NCBI RefSeq assembly: GCF_026262505.1
Contig: NC_067207.1
Span: forward strand, 22,412,082-22,476,081
Length of the DNA stretch: 64,000 nucleotides
From: Trichomonas vaginalis G3
Lineage: Eukaryota > Parabasalia > Trichomonadida > Trichomonadidae
Direction: 5' to 3'
The notes under the pieces were generated by a model that did not search any database, had not been told where the DNA came from, and saw only the letters and a list, made by a program, of their open reading frames with translations. Below, piece after piece: positions 54,939-64,000 of this stretch (its first letter is position 1; the number at the start of each line of letters is the position of its first letter). A program made the position numbers and the translations under genes.

Positions 54939-57919
54939 ATGGCAGGCTATGGTGGAGCTGCAGACGGAACAGCATATAACCCTCAAAGTCAAATGAATTT
55001 GAGTTCACTCAAAAATCAAATAACAGATGTCAAAAAAGTCAAACATAGACATACAGAAGCAAATAAGTGAAAACGAAAAGAAACTAGAATATGACAGACA
55101 CACAAAGAAACTCAATGAGTTAAACGTAGAGAAAAAGAAGAAAGAAGAACAACTGAAAGAACTAAGTACAGAGGAATATGCGAAAAAAGTGTCAGAAAAA
55201 GCACAGAAGTAGCAAAAAATGGAACAAGATGTCATAAATTTGAAAAACCATACTACTCAATATAAAGTACTGAAAGATGAAGAGATAAAAACAAAAAGCC
55301 CTGAAGACATATATGGATAGCGATGAGTATAAAAAAGAAGTTGAAGCAAATGTAAAGGCAGAAAAACTTTTACAGTTGCAAAACCAAACCGTACAGTATG
55401 AAAACTTAGCACAAGAAAGTAAAAATAACGACGCGGCTATGCAAAAGGCAATGAAAAGCGCAGAAATATTAAAAAGCTAACAATGACTGGTTAGATGCCC
55501 AAGCCAACGCTAAAGCAGCCCAACTCATAGGGTCAATAAGGACAAAAATACAAGCGGATGAAGACAGTTCAAATGAAGCTTTAACAAATGCTGACTTTAA
55601 GAACGCTTTCGAAGCTCTTCATAGTAAGGTGAAACAAGTGAACGACTTCTCATCTGGAAAGAAACTGAAGTCTGAAGGTTTCGACAAAGAGTTAAAAGAA
55701 TAGCACAAAATATGACGAAAATAACAGATGCAGCAACGAGACAGGCAGTTCAAAGTGCCTATGACGCCGTTAGAGAGCAACTGTTGTGAAAAGTCAAGAA
55801 AAAGAGTTACAACAGACCAAAACAGACCTAGTAAATGCTTTCTTAAGAACGAAAAAGTCAGGTAGGACATTACGCTGCAGATGGAACATATGTGCCAGCT
55901 GGTGGAATTTATATACCACCAAACCCTCCAAGAGAAGCACCTGCACCAGGACTACCTAAAACATTTACATCGTCACATGGACATAGACACAGGCATGCAC
56001 AAAACCAGCACAACAACCAACACAACAACCAACACAACAACCAGCACAGCAACCAACAGTTCAAAACCCTGCACAACAACAACCACAAACAGAGCAAGGA
56101 CATAAAAGAAGTAGAGAACAAGGAAACCAAGAATTCTTAAAAATGCTTAAAGAAGAGTGTGGTTTCCCAGATACTGTTGACTTTAGTGACAGATATAAAG
56201 AAGCTATTGGAAAGTTCAAGGATGGAAATACTGACCCGAACCTATTTAGCTTTATGGCTCAGCACCAAAACGGATATAATCTCAAACCTGGAAAATACAA
56301 GCTCGCTAAGGGATATGATTTAATAGCATATCATCCAAATGACATGGATGAATTTACTCCGAGATATTTGATGTCAGAGCTAAATGACAATTCAACTTTC
56401 GTCATGAAACGCGTAAAAAAAGAGACGGAACGAAAGAACAAAAGCTTATGAATGCGGATGACGTAGATAGGGAAATTGTTAAAACGGTCTCGGAATATAT
56501 GAAATGCCAGCAGATGAGGTACAAGAAACTCCACAGGAAGAAGTTCAGATACAACCAGACATGGAAGAAATAGTTCAGCAACAACAGCTAGAAGAGCCTG
56601 AAGGAAACGAACAAGTCACTCCTTTGGAAACTAACTTCACAGAACTAGATGAAGATTTGGAACAGCCGAAAAATCTTGACCCTCAACAAGAGTATGCGGG
56701 AATATGGAATATTTCCAAGAGTCTAAAAAAAATTCGGCTGACATAGTAGAAGAATATCGAAAAATGTTTGCCGACATACAAAAGACTCCAACACCAGATG
56801 AAAATATTCAGCATAGAATGGAAGTACTGAAAGAAAATGTACACAAATACAACAACCCTTTTTACTTACGAGCATTTAACGTTCAATCTTCGGATGAACT
56901 CGGTGAAATAAAAGGTTAAATTTCAAGAAAACATATAGAAATGAAACATTGTTTAAAGTTCATTCAGAACCTAACCAAGATGGAAACAAACCTACTTTTG
57001 TTTCTGCAGACGATGGAACTACAATGAGATGGGGTCATAAAGCTAACCCGGATAGGTGGTTCATAAACTTACAACCTCAATTCCAAGAAGTTGTAGACGC
57101 AATGGAAGTCAATGGTGAACCAGATATAGCTGGTATTTTAAGCGCGGCTTTAATGCCATTGAAAGATATGAAAGATGCAGATATTTTGGACCAGTATGAA
57201 ATGAACATGGCTGATGGAAATATAACACCTGACGTTCTAGAACATTTATCTCAAAGAACTACACAGAACCATAGAGATGGTATATTTGGTGAAGAGTTTA
57301 GAAAGAAAGTTAGGGAGAGAAGGAAGAGAACCTATTGTACATGACCTTGCAAACGAAAGTTTACAAAATGTCATAAAAACTTACTTTGCAGACAATGAAC
57401 GAGAAGGGATGAATATTTAAGAAAACTCAAATGGACAGTACCAAATGAAATGTTAGTATTGAAAAACATGTTCCTTGACAAAATAAAACCAACTACAGAA
57501 ATAAACGACGCAAGACTGAAAGATTGGGTAAAAGCTTTCCCATTCACAAAAGATATTGTTGGTAACATGGAAAGAAAACCAGAATGGCTACAAAAACATA
57601 TATTTGGAAACGAGCTTATTCCATATGGACAGGCACTGTTTGAAGAGCTTGAACCGGAAACTCAGGAAAGAGTCATGCAAACAATACGCGAAGACTCAAA
57701 TACAACTATGACAAACTCTTTCTAGGATATAGGTTACCTGAGATGGGCGACCAGAGCCAAAAGGCAAAAAGGACATGGGAAATTTGCAACATACTAGATG
57801 AACATAATGCAAAGATGCAACAACTTCAAGCAGAGGGCAATGAAGGAAAAAGAAGAGTTAAAAACTCAGTCAGGAAGAAAGTAAAGCTTGGTCCACGTGG
57901 GTTCTATTATGACATATAA
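54939..57919 (+). pseudogene. long unknown Polinton region between basic protein and capsid
   Basis: Coding-like sequence begins at an ATG just after the basic gene and extends to a stop about 30 bases before the capsid start. In order: a K/E-rich coiled-coil section (to about 55,860), a Q/N/H-rich low-complexity section (about 55,890-56,130), a folded-looking section (MLKEECGFPDTVDFSDRYKE), an acidic Q-rich section, and further folded-looking parts with WGHKANPDRWFINLQPQFQE and a basic end. It may be one very large virion protein or several genes. No family recognised. Broken. Confidence 0.5.
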
Positions 57920-57951
57920 ATCCAACTATTCTATATTTTTACTCATATGAA

Positions 57952-59556
57952 ATGTACGCCGCTCAGAATATAACGCCAACAGTTTTGGATGCTATGAATG
58001 GAAATGTTTCCGAATGGTATAACGAATGCGACAATGCCATTAGAAGGTCAGAAATAGTTCCTGGAACTTACGAATATACAACTGCTGTTTCTTATGGAAA
58101 CGTAGGTGAGTTTGGAGAAGGTTCTTCAACAACAGTAGATATTGCTTGCGACAGGTTTCATATAATTTCTATTGACAACTCTTTCTTATACGTGGAACAA
58201 GACATTGAAATAAAACCTTCTGCCAAGTTGTCTGACAAGAAAGGTTGCAATGGAATTTTCTATGTCGGATACCAATATGCTCCAGAAGTTTTCATGGGAT
58301 ATAAGATATATTCTAACTCTGACTTAGTTCAAACAGTAACATGGGCAAACTATGAATGGTTCGCTTTGAGAAACTCAGTACAACCACAAGCTAGAGAACA
58401 AACAGACCAGTATGCAACTATTGAGAAAATAAGAAGACTTGACCCTAACGTTCCAGGAGTTTATGTTGACCTTTCTGGACAAACTGCAGCAGCAGTAACC
58501 AAAGTAAAACTGAAACTTAGAGTTCCTTTGTCATCTTTCCTCATCTTCAGGTTTTTAAGATACTTGCCAAACTGGGCAGGAAAAATTTCTATCGAACTTA
58601 CTCCAAGCAAAAATAACTTAGTCATTGCACCAACGCAAGACCCATTCACTCTTACAGACGTAAAGGGAGCAAATAAACGTCATTCGCCGAATTTTGCAAA
58701 GACAAAGTTGACTTAGACTTTGGTTTCTCAAACCTCAACACTGAAGTAAACTATTATTTCAATGCTGCTGGAACTGCTTGGGACCCAGTTAAGTTCACAT
58801 GCGAAAAGTTTGAATGCAAGAGAATAGAAAGCAGACTTGCAGTCTATATGTTGGACCCAGATATTTCAAATGCTTTAGCTGCCAAATATATTGCAGTTCC
58901 ACTTATGTTCCCTATACACCAAATATCTGTCAAAGACTTTGCAGGTGAAGTTGGAAACCAAAGTGCTGACCCAGGTGCAAGAACAGATATTGCTTTAACA
59001 ACTGCAATGAAACATGCAGATACTATGTTTGTACTGTTCAGACGAACTATAAATGACTATTCTTGCTTCTACAACCCTGGTATTAAATACCATATAAACA
59101 TAGATGGCAAATATATCCAAGAGAAGAATATTCTACAGTTGAGGATATGAGGTCATACAACTTGACATTAGATGCTATGAACTTTAACAACAACTTCACA
59201 ACAACCATTAACCCTGAAATGCAAAGTTCTATTATGCCATATGTGAAAGTATGGACTCATACAGGAGCTCAAAAACTCAATATACAAATGGAGACCGTTC
59301 AAACTTTTGGCTTGGCATTCCATTTGCTGACTCAGAAGACTTTATGGGTGGTATTTCAACTGTTGGTACAGTTCAAATACAATATACTGGTGACAGAGAC
59401 GGTCCAAATGAATTGAAAGCAAAGAAGTTTACAAAACCAATAGCACTTTTCACGGAAGATGCTCTTTTGAAAATTCGTTCGATGAAACCTGCTGGGGCTC
59501 CTCAGATTGGCATAACGACAGCTTCCATCGAGCAGATTTTGGCAGCAGGTCAGTAA
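57952..59556 (+). pseudogene. Polinton major capsid protein (copy B)
   Basis: Complete span of the shell-protein gene, about 530 residues, starting MYAAQNITPTVLDAMNGNVS and ending ASIEQILAAGQ. The body is strand-rich with SSFLIFRFLRYLPNWAGK and IELTPSK in the first half and NYNLTL/FTTTINPEMQSSIMPY-type segments later. Size and position agree with the double jelly-roll capsid proteins predicted in Polintons. Broken in this copy. Confidence 0.72.
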
Positions 59557-59838
59557 GTTGTTCTTGAACTGACTTCTCTCCGTCAAATATTGACAGTACG
59601 CCAGTTTTGACATAAATTGTATTATAAACTTTCCTTTAGAAATATCTGTAAGTTTTGTTGTTATATTTTTGTCTGCTTCAAGAACTTTCACCATTTCAGT
59701 TATACCAACTTTCTTTGCTTTATGAAAATATTTTGGTTCAGCAAATGCTATTCTATAACATTTACCATTGTTTGTATAAAGAACTATTCTGTCAATGTAT
59801 TTGTATTGTTTGTGTGTGTAAACTTTGTTCTGCTTCAA
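59356..59838 (-). CDS. small convergent Polinton gene, unknown (copy B)
   Basis: Minus-strand frame whose first half (MKQNKVYTHKQYKYIDRIVL, then GITEMVKVLEADKNITTKLT) looks like real protein; the second half lies antisense to the capsid 3' end and is probably beyond the true gene or a fortuitous extension. The same sequence exists in copy A at 1,200-1,512. No family recognised. Confidence 0.4.
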   Translation of the reverse strand: MKQNKVYTHKQYKYIDRIVLYTNNGKCYRIAFAEPKYFHKAKKVGITEMVKVLEADKNITTKLTDISKGKFIIQFMSKLAYCQYLTERSQFKNNLLTCCQNLLDGSCRYANLRSPSRFHRTNFQKSIFREKCYWFCKLLCFQFIWTVSVTSILYLNCTNS

Positions 59839-59882
59839 TTCGAAGAGATACTCAATACGTCCATCTTTTTATTCTAAGTAAA

Positions 59883-60462
59883 ATGTCATTTCCGAAAAAT
59901 AGAAGCGTAAGTGTTTCAAAAGGTTTAATGGCGGTGGCAGATGTGAAGTTAAATTCACCAACTCAAACAAACAGTCAAAGTGTTGTTGTCAATGTCAAAG
60001 AAAGAGATGTTGAAGTGGGGAAACCATACGAAGACGAAGATGGTATAACAATAGTTCCTGTAAAAGAACAACCAACATACCTGAAGTTAGCAGAGACTTA
60101 AGTTCTGTTGCAGATATTCGAAACGACTACCAACAACTTAAAGACAAACTTAAAACTCAGGAGAAGATTTGTCAAGCTTTGGTATAATGTTAAACTTGGT
60201 CGAGCACAACCCTGTAAAAGTGAACTCATATGTCATCGCACCTCATGAAGTTTTGAAAGAACTATTGAAACTTTTGACAGAGGCAGACGATATAAACATC
60301 AAAGAAATAGAACCCGACGTTAGTTGCTGTGGTGTTTCATATAATGTCATTGACAAGATATACGTTATGAAAGGAGGTGAAACGTTGAACTTAAAATATA
60401 GTTTCCCAGACGTCATAAAAATATTTGACGACCACAACATTTCATTAAAATTTACTTGCTAA
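59883..60462 (+). pseudogene. unknown virion-module gene (copy B)
   Basis: Counterpart of the 193-residue gene at 1,531-2,112, starting MSFPKNRSVSVSKG and ending DDHNISLKFTC, four bases before the penton-like gene. Nearly identical to copy A. Broken in this copy. Confidence 0.6.
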
Positions 60463-60466
60463 GTAA

Positions 60467-61273
60467 ATGGCAGAAGACATAGTGGTTTATACTATTACGA
60501 CTAAAAACCCTGAGTCATATAATTCTATAACAACAAACTTACAAAGTCCTCAAGGACGATATTGTAAACTAACCTTAAACACAATGACGACTAAAGCCTG
60601 TTTTGCTCTTTTGACACCAGAAGACTTTGTTGTTGTGAATGGTAAAAAATACTTCTTTGAAGATACTTACTCAGATATACCACCAACAGGTTTTGTTGAC
60701 TTATTTAATACTTTAAGGACGGATGTAACATGTGCTGCAACTAGAGCAGGTTTCATTATGTTTGGATGTCCGACTGAGTTTAGTATAAACGATATGAGCT
60801 ATAATACAAAACTTATATCTGGTTTTTACTACCAACAGTTTCCTATAACAGGAAAAGGTGTCATACAAGGTTTGTCTGTTCCATTGACATTAAGCACACC
60901 AATCTTATATATTGTTTCAAACTTAGGTTCAAAGTGCTATTCGAATGTCGACAGAAACTACTATGACCAAAAAATACTCATGCGTATAAACAACACTTTC
61001 TCTGCTGGTTTGCCTATTGTTCATTCGAATGCAGAGTTTTCAGCTTTAGTAAACTCAAACACTTTAGCAAACATAAACTTAACCTTAGTCGACGCAAACT
61101 TTGTTCCTGTAAAACTTTTATGTCCTATGTATTTGTCAATGACGGCAGAAAGTTTCGAATTGGAAGATGCAACTGGTGAAAGTATTGTACTACAAGAACA
61201 ACTTCAACAACAAATAGCTCAAGAACAACAAATGCAACAAATGGAACAAATGCAACAACAAAGTCAAGAATAA
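60467..61273 (+). CDS. penton-like (minor capsid) protein, 268 aa
   Basis: Uninterrupted, starting MAEDIVVYTITTKNPESYNS. Strand-rich body with IMFGCPTEFSINDMSYNT, then ILYIVSNLGSKCYSN, and NINLTLVDANFVPVKLLCPM; this last pattern is common in single jelly-roll penton proteins of Polinton-type viruses. The last 45 residues are glutamine/methionine-rich. Penton genes normally lie near the capsid gene, as here. Likely occupies the fivefold vertices. Identification is by eye and moderate. Confidence 0.58.
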   Translation: MAEDIVVYTITTKNPESYNSITTNLQSPQGRYCKLTLNTMTTKACFALLTPEDFVVVNGKKYFFEDTYSDIPPTGFVDLFNTLRTDVTCAATRAGFIMFGCPTEFSINDMSYNTKLISGFYYQQFPITGKGVIQGLSVPLTLSTPILYIVSNLGSKCYSNVDRNYYDQKILMRINNTFSAGLPIVHSNAEFSALVNSNTLANINLTLVDANFVPVKLLCPMYLSMTAESFELEDATGESIVLQEQLQQQIAQEQQMQQMEQMQQQSQE

Positions 61274-61301
61274 AAAAAATATTTTTTTTATTTTTATAAA
61301 A

Positions 61302-62537
61302 ATGTACAGAATAGACGTTTCAGATTTTTATGACTTCCAAGCGTTCAGAAATATGTGTCCATTTCGAGACTATAACAAAGCAGTCGAGAATTTGAAACGT
61401 TTAGTCATTTATGTCGACTCTGCCCCAGAATGTTATGTCATGAAAGAATGGGATGTTGTCTTTAACAAACCAAGAGCAACAATAGTTTCAGAACAAGAAT
61501 GTAGACAGAAACTTAAGAAAATAAAAGTCGTACAAGTTGGTATGAAGATGTTAGATGCTTGGGATATCTTATTGTCAAAACTTGAAGATTTTTCAGTTCG
61601 TGGTATAAAGTTTTATACACCTTCTCCAAACTTCTATTCTATCTTCACTGGATATAAATACGAACAAGTAGAATGGAAAGAAAATATTATAGAAGCTTGG
61701 TTAGACCATGTCAAAGAAATTATATGCAATGGAAACGAAAGAGTCTATGAGTATATCTTATGTTGGTTTGCAAATATCTTACAACATCCAAGTGCTAAGA
61801 ATGAAACTGCTCTCATTATAATTGGAAAACAAGGAACAGGTAAGAACACATTCTTTACAGATATTTTGTGCAAACTGTTAGAGGGCTATTCGAACCCGAA
61901 TATGACAAACTTAGAAAACATCTGTGGCAAGTTTAACTCCTCAATTGAGAATATGAAACTTATAGTATGTAACGAACTTCAAAGTATAGATACAACAAAA
62001 GTTTTGAACTCGGATGCTTTGAAGAGTCTTATAACAGACAAAGTTGGAGTTGTTGAAAGAAAATATAAAGACCAAAGAGTTTGTGAAAATGTTGCAAATT
62101 TCATTATGGTTTCAAACAACGCCGTTCCGATGAAGTTAGAAAGTTCTGACAGAAGATATGTAGTTGTCAGAACGTCAGATTCTCATATGCAAGATACAGA
62201 ATATTTTGACGACTTAGCAGAAACTTTGACACCTAACTTTTACAACCACTTGTTCTCATATTTCATGACATTAGATATTTCTAAGTTCAATCCAAGACAA
62301 ATTCCATATACCGAAGAGAGACAAACATTGTTAGAAGCAAACAAGAGTGTATATGAACTGTTTATAGATGAGACTAACTTTGTGTCATTAGATGAAAGGT
62401 CATTGTACGATTCATATAAACAGTATTGTCAAGAGTATGGTTATATGGCAGCGTCTAAACGAACATTCTTGGCAAATGTCAAAAATCTTTTAGACATACA
62501 GAACGGCGTATATACAAAGAAAAATTTTTCTGAGTAA
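61302..62537 (+). CDS. superfamily 3 helicase, 411 aa
   Basis: Uninterrupted, preceded by an A/T palindrome. Residues 1-150 are an N-terminal region starting MYRIDVSDFYDFQAFRNMCP. The helicase core has Walker A IIIGKQGTGKNTFFTD (about residue 170), Walker B-like LIVCNELQSID, then ALKSLITDKVGVVERKYKDQ, and sensor/motif C VANFIMVSNNAVPMKLESSD followed by RRYVVV. This is the layout of D5-like SF3 helicases that unwind viral DNA during replication. The element also has a protein-primed polymerase, so it carries two replication enzymes. Confidence 0.88.
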   Translation: MYRIDVSDFYDFQAFRNMCPFRDYNKAVENLKRLVIYVDSAPECYVMKEWDVVFNKPRATIVSEQECRQKLKKIKVVQVGMKMLDAWDILLSKLEDFSVRGIKFYTPSPNFYSIFTGYKYEQVEWKENIIEAWLDHVKEIICNGNERVYEYILCWFANILQHPSAKNETALIIIGKQGTGKNTFFTDILCKLLEGYSNPNMTNLENICGKFNSSIENMKLIVCNELQSIDTTKVLNSDALKSLITDKVGVVERKYKDQRVCENVANFIMVSNNAVPMKLESSDRRYVVVRTSDSHMQDTEYFDDLAETLTPNFYNHLFSYFMTLDISKFNPRQIPYTEERQTLLEANKSVYELFIDETNFVSLDERSLYDSYKQYCQEYGYMAASKRTFLANVKNLLDIQNGVYTKKNFSE

Positions 62538-62572
62538 ATTTAAAAAAAATATTTTTTTATCCGATAGAAAAG

Positions 62573-62992
62573 ATGACGAAATATATTTCAGTCAACAAGT
62601 ACATGACAGAAGTCAAAGAAGAACTAGACCCATTCATATATTTGAATGTTTACTTCTACCATTTTGAAAAGTCTACATTTGACAAAGTTTGGAACATCGA
62701 ACCCGTTAAGTTTGCTATTGTGACTAAAAATGGTGCGAAATTTGAAGACTTAGACATAGAAGGTTTGTTAACAGTCAAGGAAAATTTTGACAGAAGGTTT
62801 TCAAACCTTAAAGAAGGCAAAGCATACAAACTTGTTATACCTTATGAACCAAAGAAAGCAGACGACTATGAATATTATGAGTCTAAGATAGTTGAAGTTC
62901 AAGGTAAATTGGGTAAAAAGATTTTAGAGTCTAAGCCGGTGTTTGCTCCTAAAGAGGAAGAGAACATTGACATTGACCCAGAAATGTTCTAA
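62573..62992 (+). CDS. unknown small Polinton protein, 139 aa (copy B)
   Basis: Uninterrupted counterpart of the gene at 4,236-4,625, starting MTKYISVNKYMTEVKEELDP and ending NIDIDPEMF. Mixed alpha/beta with aromatic patch LNVYFYHFEKSTFDKVW. It follows the helicase and an A/T palindrome at 62,542-62,559. No family recognised. Confidence 0.6.
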   Translation: MTKYISVNKYMTEVKEELDPFIYLNVYFYHFEKSTFDKVWNIEPVKFAIVTKNGAKFEDLDIEGLLTVKENFDRRFSNLKEGKAYKLVIPYEPKKADDYEYYESKIVEVQGKLGKKILESKPVFAPKEEENIDIDPEMF

Positions 62993-63064
62993 AAATAAAA
63001 TTTTATTTTTACATGTCAAATTTCTTTTTCTCTGGAACTGGCTCTGGTTCTTTCTTTCTTCTCT

Positions 63065-63466
63065 CTACTTTCTCTTTTCTTTCTTCTCTCTCTTCTTCTT
63101 CTTCTCTGGTGGAGTTATGTCAAATTTCTCAGAACCATATTTATGTAAAAGTTCTTTGTCCTTTAATAGCTCTTCTATTCTGTTTTCTATTTCATCTTCA
63201 AGAACAGCGCATGTGTCTTCTTTGCATTCTAAGAACTTTTGTTGGACTTCATCTTTCCAATCGGCGTCATCTCTGTCAACAAGTCTGTCATTGACAAATT
63301 TTAAGACTGCTCTTTGTAATGTTTTATGGTTCTTGTCATATTCCCAGAAACAGAACTTTAGAACAAATTCACCTTTCTTGTTTACACTATGTAAGATTTT
63401 ATGGTCGACAGAAGTTTTAGAGTCAAAAAGTTTGTCTCGAATATAGATAGCGAAATCGCTAGACAT
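63065..63466 (-). CDS. unknown Polinton protein with Lys/Glu tail (copy B)
   Basis: Counterpart of the gene at 4,642-5,112, starting MSSDFAIYIRDKLFDSKTSV. The folded N-terminal 110 residues are conserved between copies, while the charged low-complexity tail differs. Divergent from the packaging ATPase start at 63,504. No family recognised. Confidence 0.55.
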   Translation of the reverse strand: MSSDFAIYIRDKLFDSKTSVDHKILHSVNKKGEFVLKFCFWEYDKNHKTLQRAVLKFVNDRLVDRDDADWKDEVQQKFLECKEDTCAVLEDEIENRIEELLKDKELLHKYGSEKFDITPPEKKKKREKKEKRK

Positions 63467-63503
63467 TTTCTAAAAGATAAAAATTTTAATTTTTCTAAAA
63501 ATA

Positions 63504-64000
63504 TGTTAGAAAAAAAGTTTGCTGACATTGACAAAAAATTTGAGAATGTTTTAAACAAGAACAAGAGGAAGTTGGAAAATGCTCAGATAAAACCCATACA
63601 TGACAAGTTCTTATTTGCTCAGAATGGTATAACAGGTCTAATCGCACCACCTGGGTCGGGTAAGACTTTCACTTATCTTAAAATGGCTGCACAACAACAA
63701 GAACTAGATGAGAAGAACCCATTCTATGAGTTAGTTGTCATTTGTAGTACTTCTGGTCAATTTGACCAAACCGTCAATTCGTTCAAAGATATTATAAAGA
63801 AGTCTAAGTTAGTATGTATAAAAGACTCTGAGTTGTTAGATTGGATAAAGAAGTACCAAAGAAAGTTTTGAAGTACAATGCTATAAATGAGTATATAAAT
63901 TCTAAGTTTAAAGACCCAAATGAGGAAATGCAGAGAATATTAGAGAAGAAACACTTCAGAAACAAACAGAAAGAGATAGAATACATTTCGAAGAAATTGC
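63504..64000 (+). pseudogene. genome packaging ATPase, 5' part (copy B, cut by window edge)
   Basis: Starts MLEKKFADIDKKFENVLNKN and includes Walker A (IAPPGSGKTFTYLKMAAQQQ). Nearly identical to 5,149-5,640 in copy A. The remainder lies beyond the window. Broken in this copy. Confidence 0.85.

Larger units (their letters stand above)
53568..64000 (+). mobile_element. Polinton/Maverick copy B, left-hand part (fossil)
   Basis: Starts with a tract of about 33 A (53,568-53,600) and a 63-bp terminal repeat, then subterminal arrays, a small basic gene, a long unknown region, capsid, unknown, penton-like, helicase, two small genes and the first part of the packaging ATPase, where the window ends. 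Same orientation as copy A and nearly identical to it over the shared 5.7 kb. Broken, with roughly a dozen to fifteen breaks, mostly upstream of and within the capsid gene; penton-like and helicase genes look whole. Recent insertion. Confidence 0.93.

Overview
The window looks like nuclear DNA of a parabasalid protist, most likely Trichomonas vaginalis or a close relative. The reasons are AT-rich intergenic DNA, intronless genes, initiator-like TCA(C/T)TTT boxes a few bases upstream of many start codons, BspA-like and ankyrin/DUF3447-type gene families, an ADP-forming acyl-CoA synthetase with a hydrogenosome-like leader, and abundant Polinton/Maverick DNA. I cannot separate Trichomonas from Tritrichomonas by eye.

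Layout. Positions 1-19,934 are the right-hand part of one Polinton/Maverick (copy A), entering the window inside its capsid gene and ending in a 63-bp terminal inverted repeat (TIR) and a poly-T tract. Positions 53,601-64,000 are the left-hand part of a second, nearly identical Polinton (copy B) in the same orientation, beginning with a poly-A tract and the same TIR and leaving the window inside its packaging ATPase. The copies overlap in content from capsid to ATPase, so one element is about 25 kb. Parts, in order: TIR, subterminal repeats, small basic protein, a long unrecognised region, double jelly-roll capsid, unknown protein, penton-like protein, SF3 helicase, two small proteins, packaging ATPase, a repeat-bracketed unknown gene, an island of small unknown genes including a NUMOD4/HNH-like protein, protein-primed polymerase B, virion-peptide-like proteins, integrase, a phage-tail-fibre-like protein, a Dam-type methyltransferase, TIR. 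Both copies are broken fossils with roughly one to two dozen breaks each, yet so similar in sequence that they must be recent.

Between them lie 33.6 kb of host DNA (19,977-53,567): two ARM-like proteins, a zinc-finger-like protein, a family-61-like glycosyltransferase, two ankyrin proteins, the acyl-CoA synthetase (ADP-forming), a long-chain acyl-CoA synthetase, a glycine-rich ALK-like gene with a probable frameshift, a small BspA-like cluster, an AMPK-related kinase, a 14-3-3 protein, a centrin-like protein, a large type I membrane protein and several unknowns. Two roughly 1.05-kb TA-flanked inverted-repeat elements (MITE-like) sit in this block, one at the stop codon of a BspA-like gene whose neighbouring paralogue shows the empty site.

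The most notable parts are the small-gene island at 7.4-11.4 kb with its 22-bp palindromic repeat array and host-type initiators, the repeat-bracketed gene at 6.3-7.2 kb, the phage-like fibre protein, the pair of MGLF/MGFF amphipathic proteins, and a methyltransferase-derived stretch directly inside the opposite terminus of copy B.
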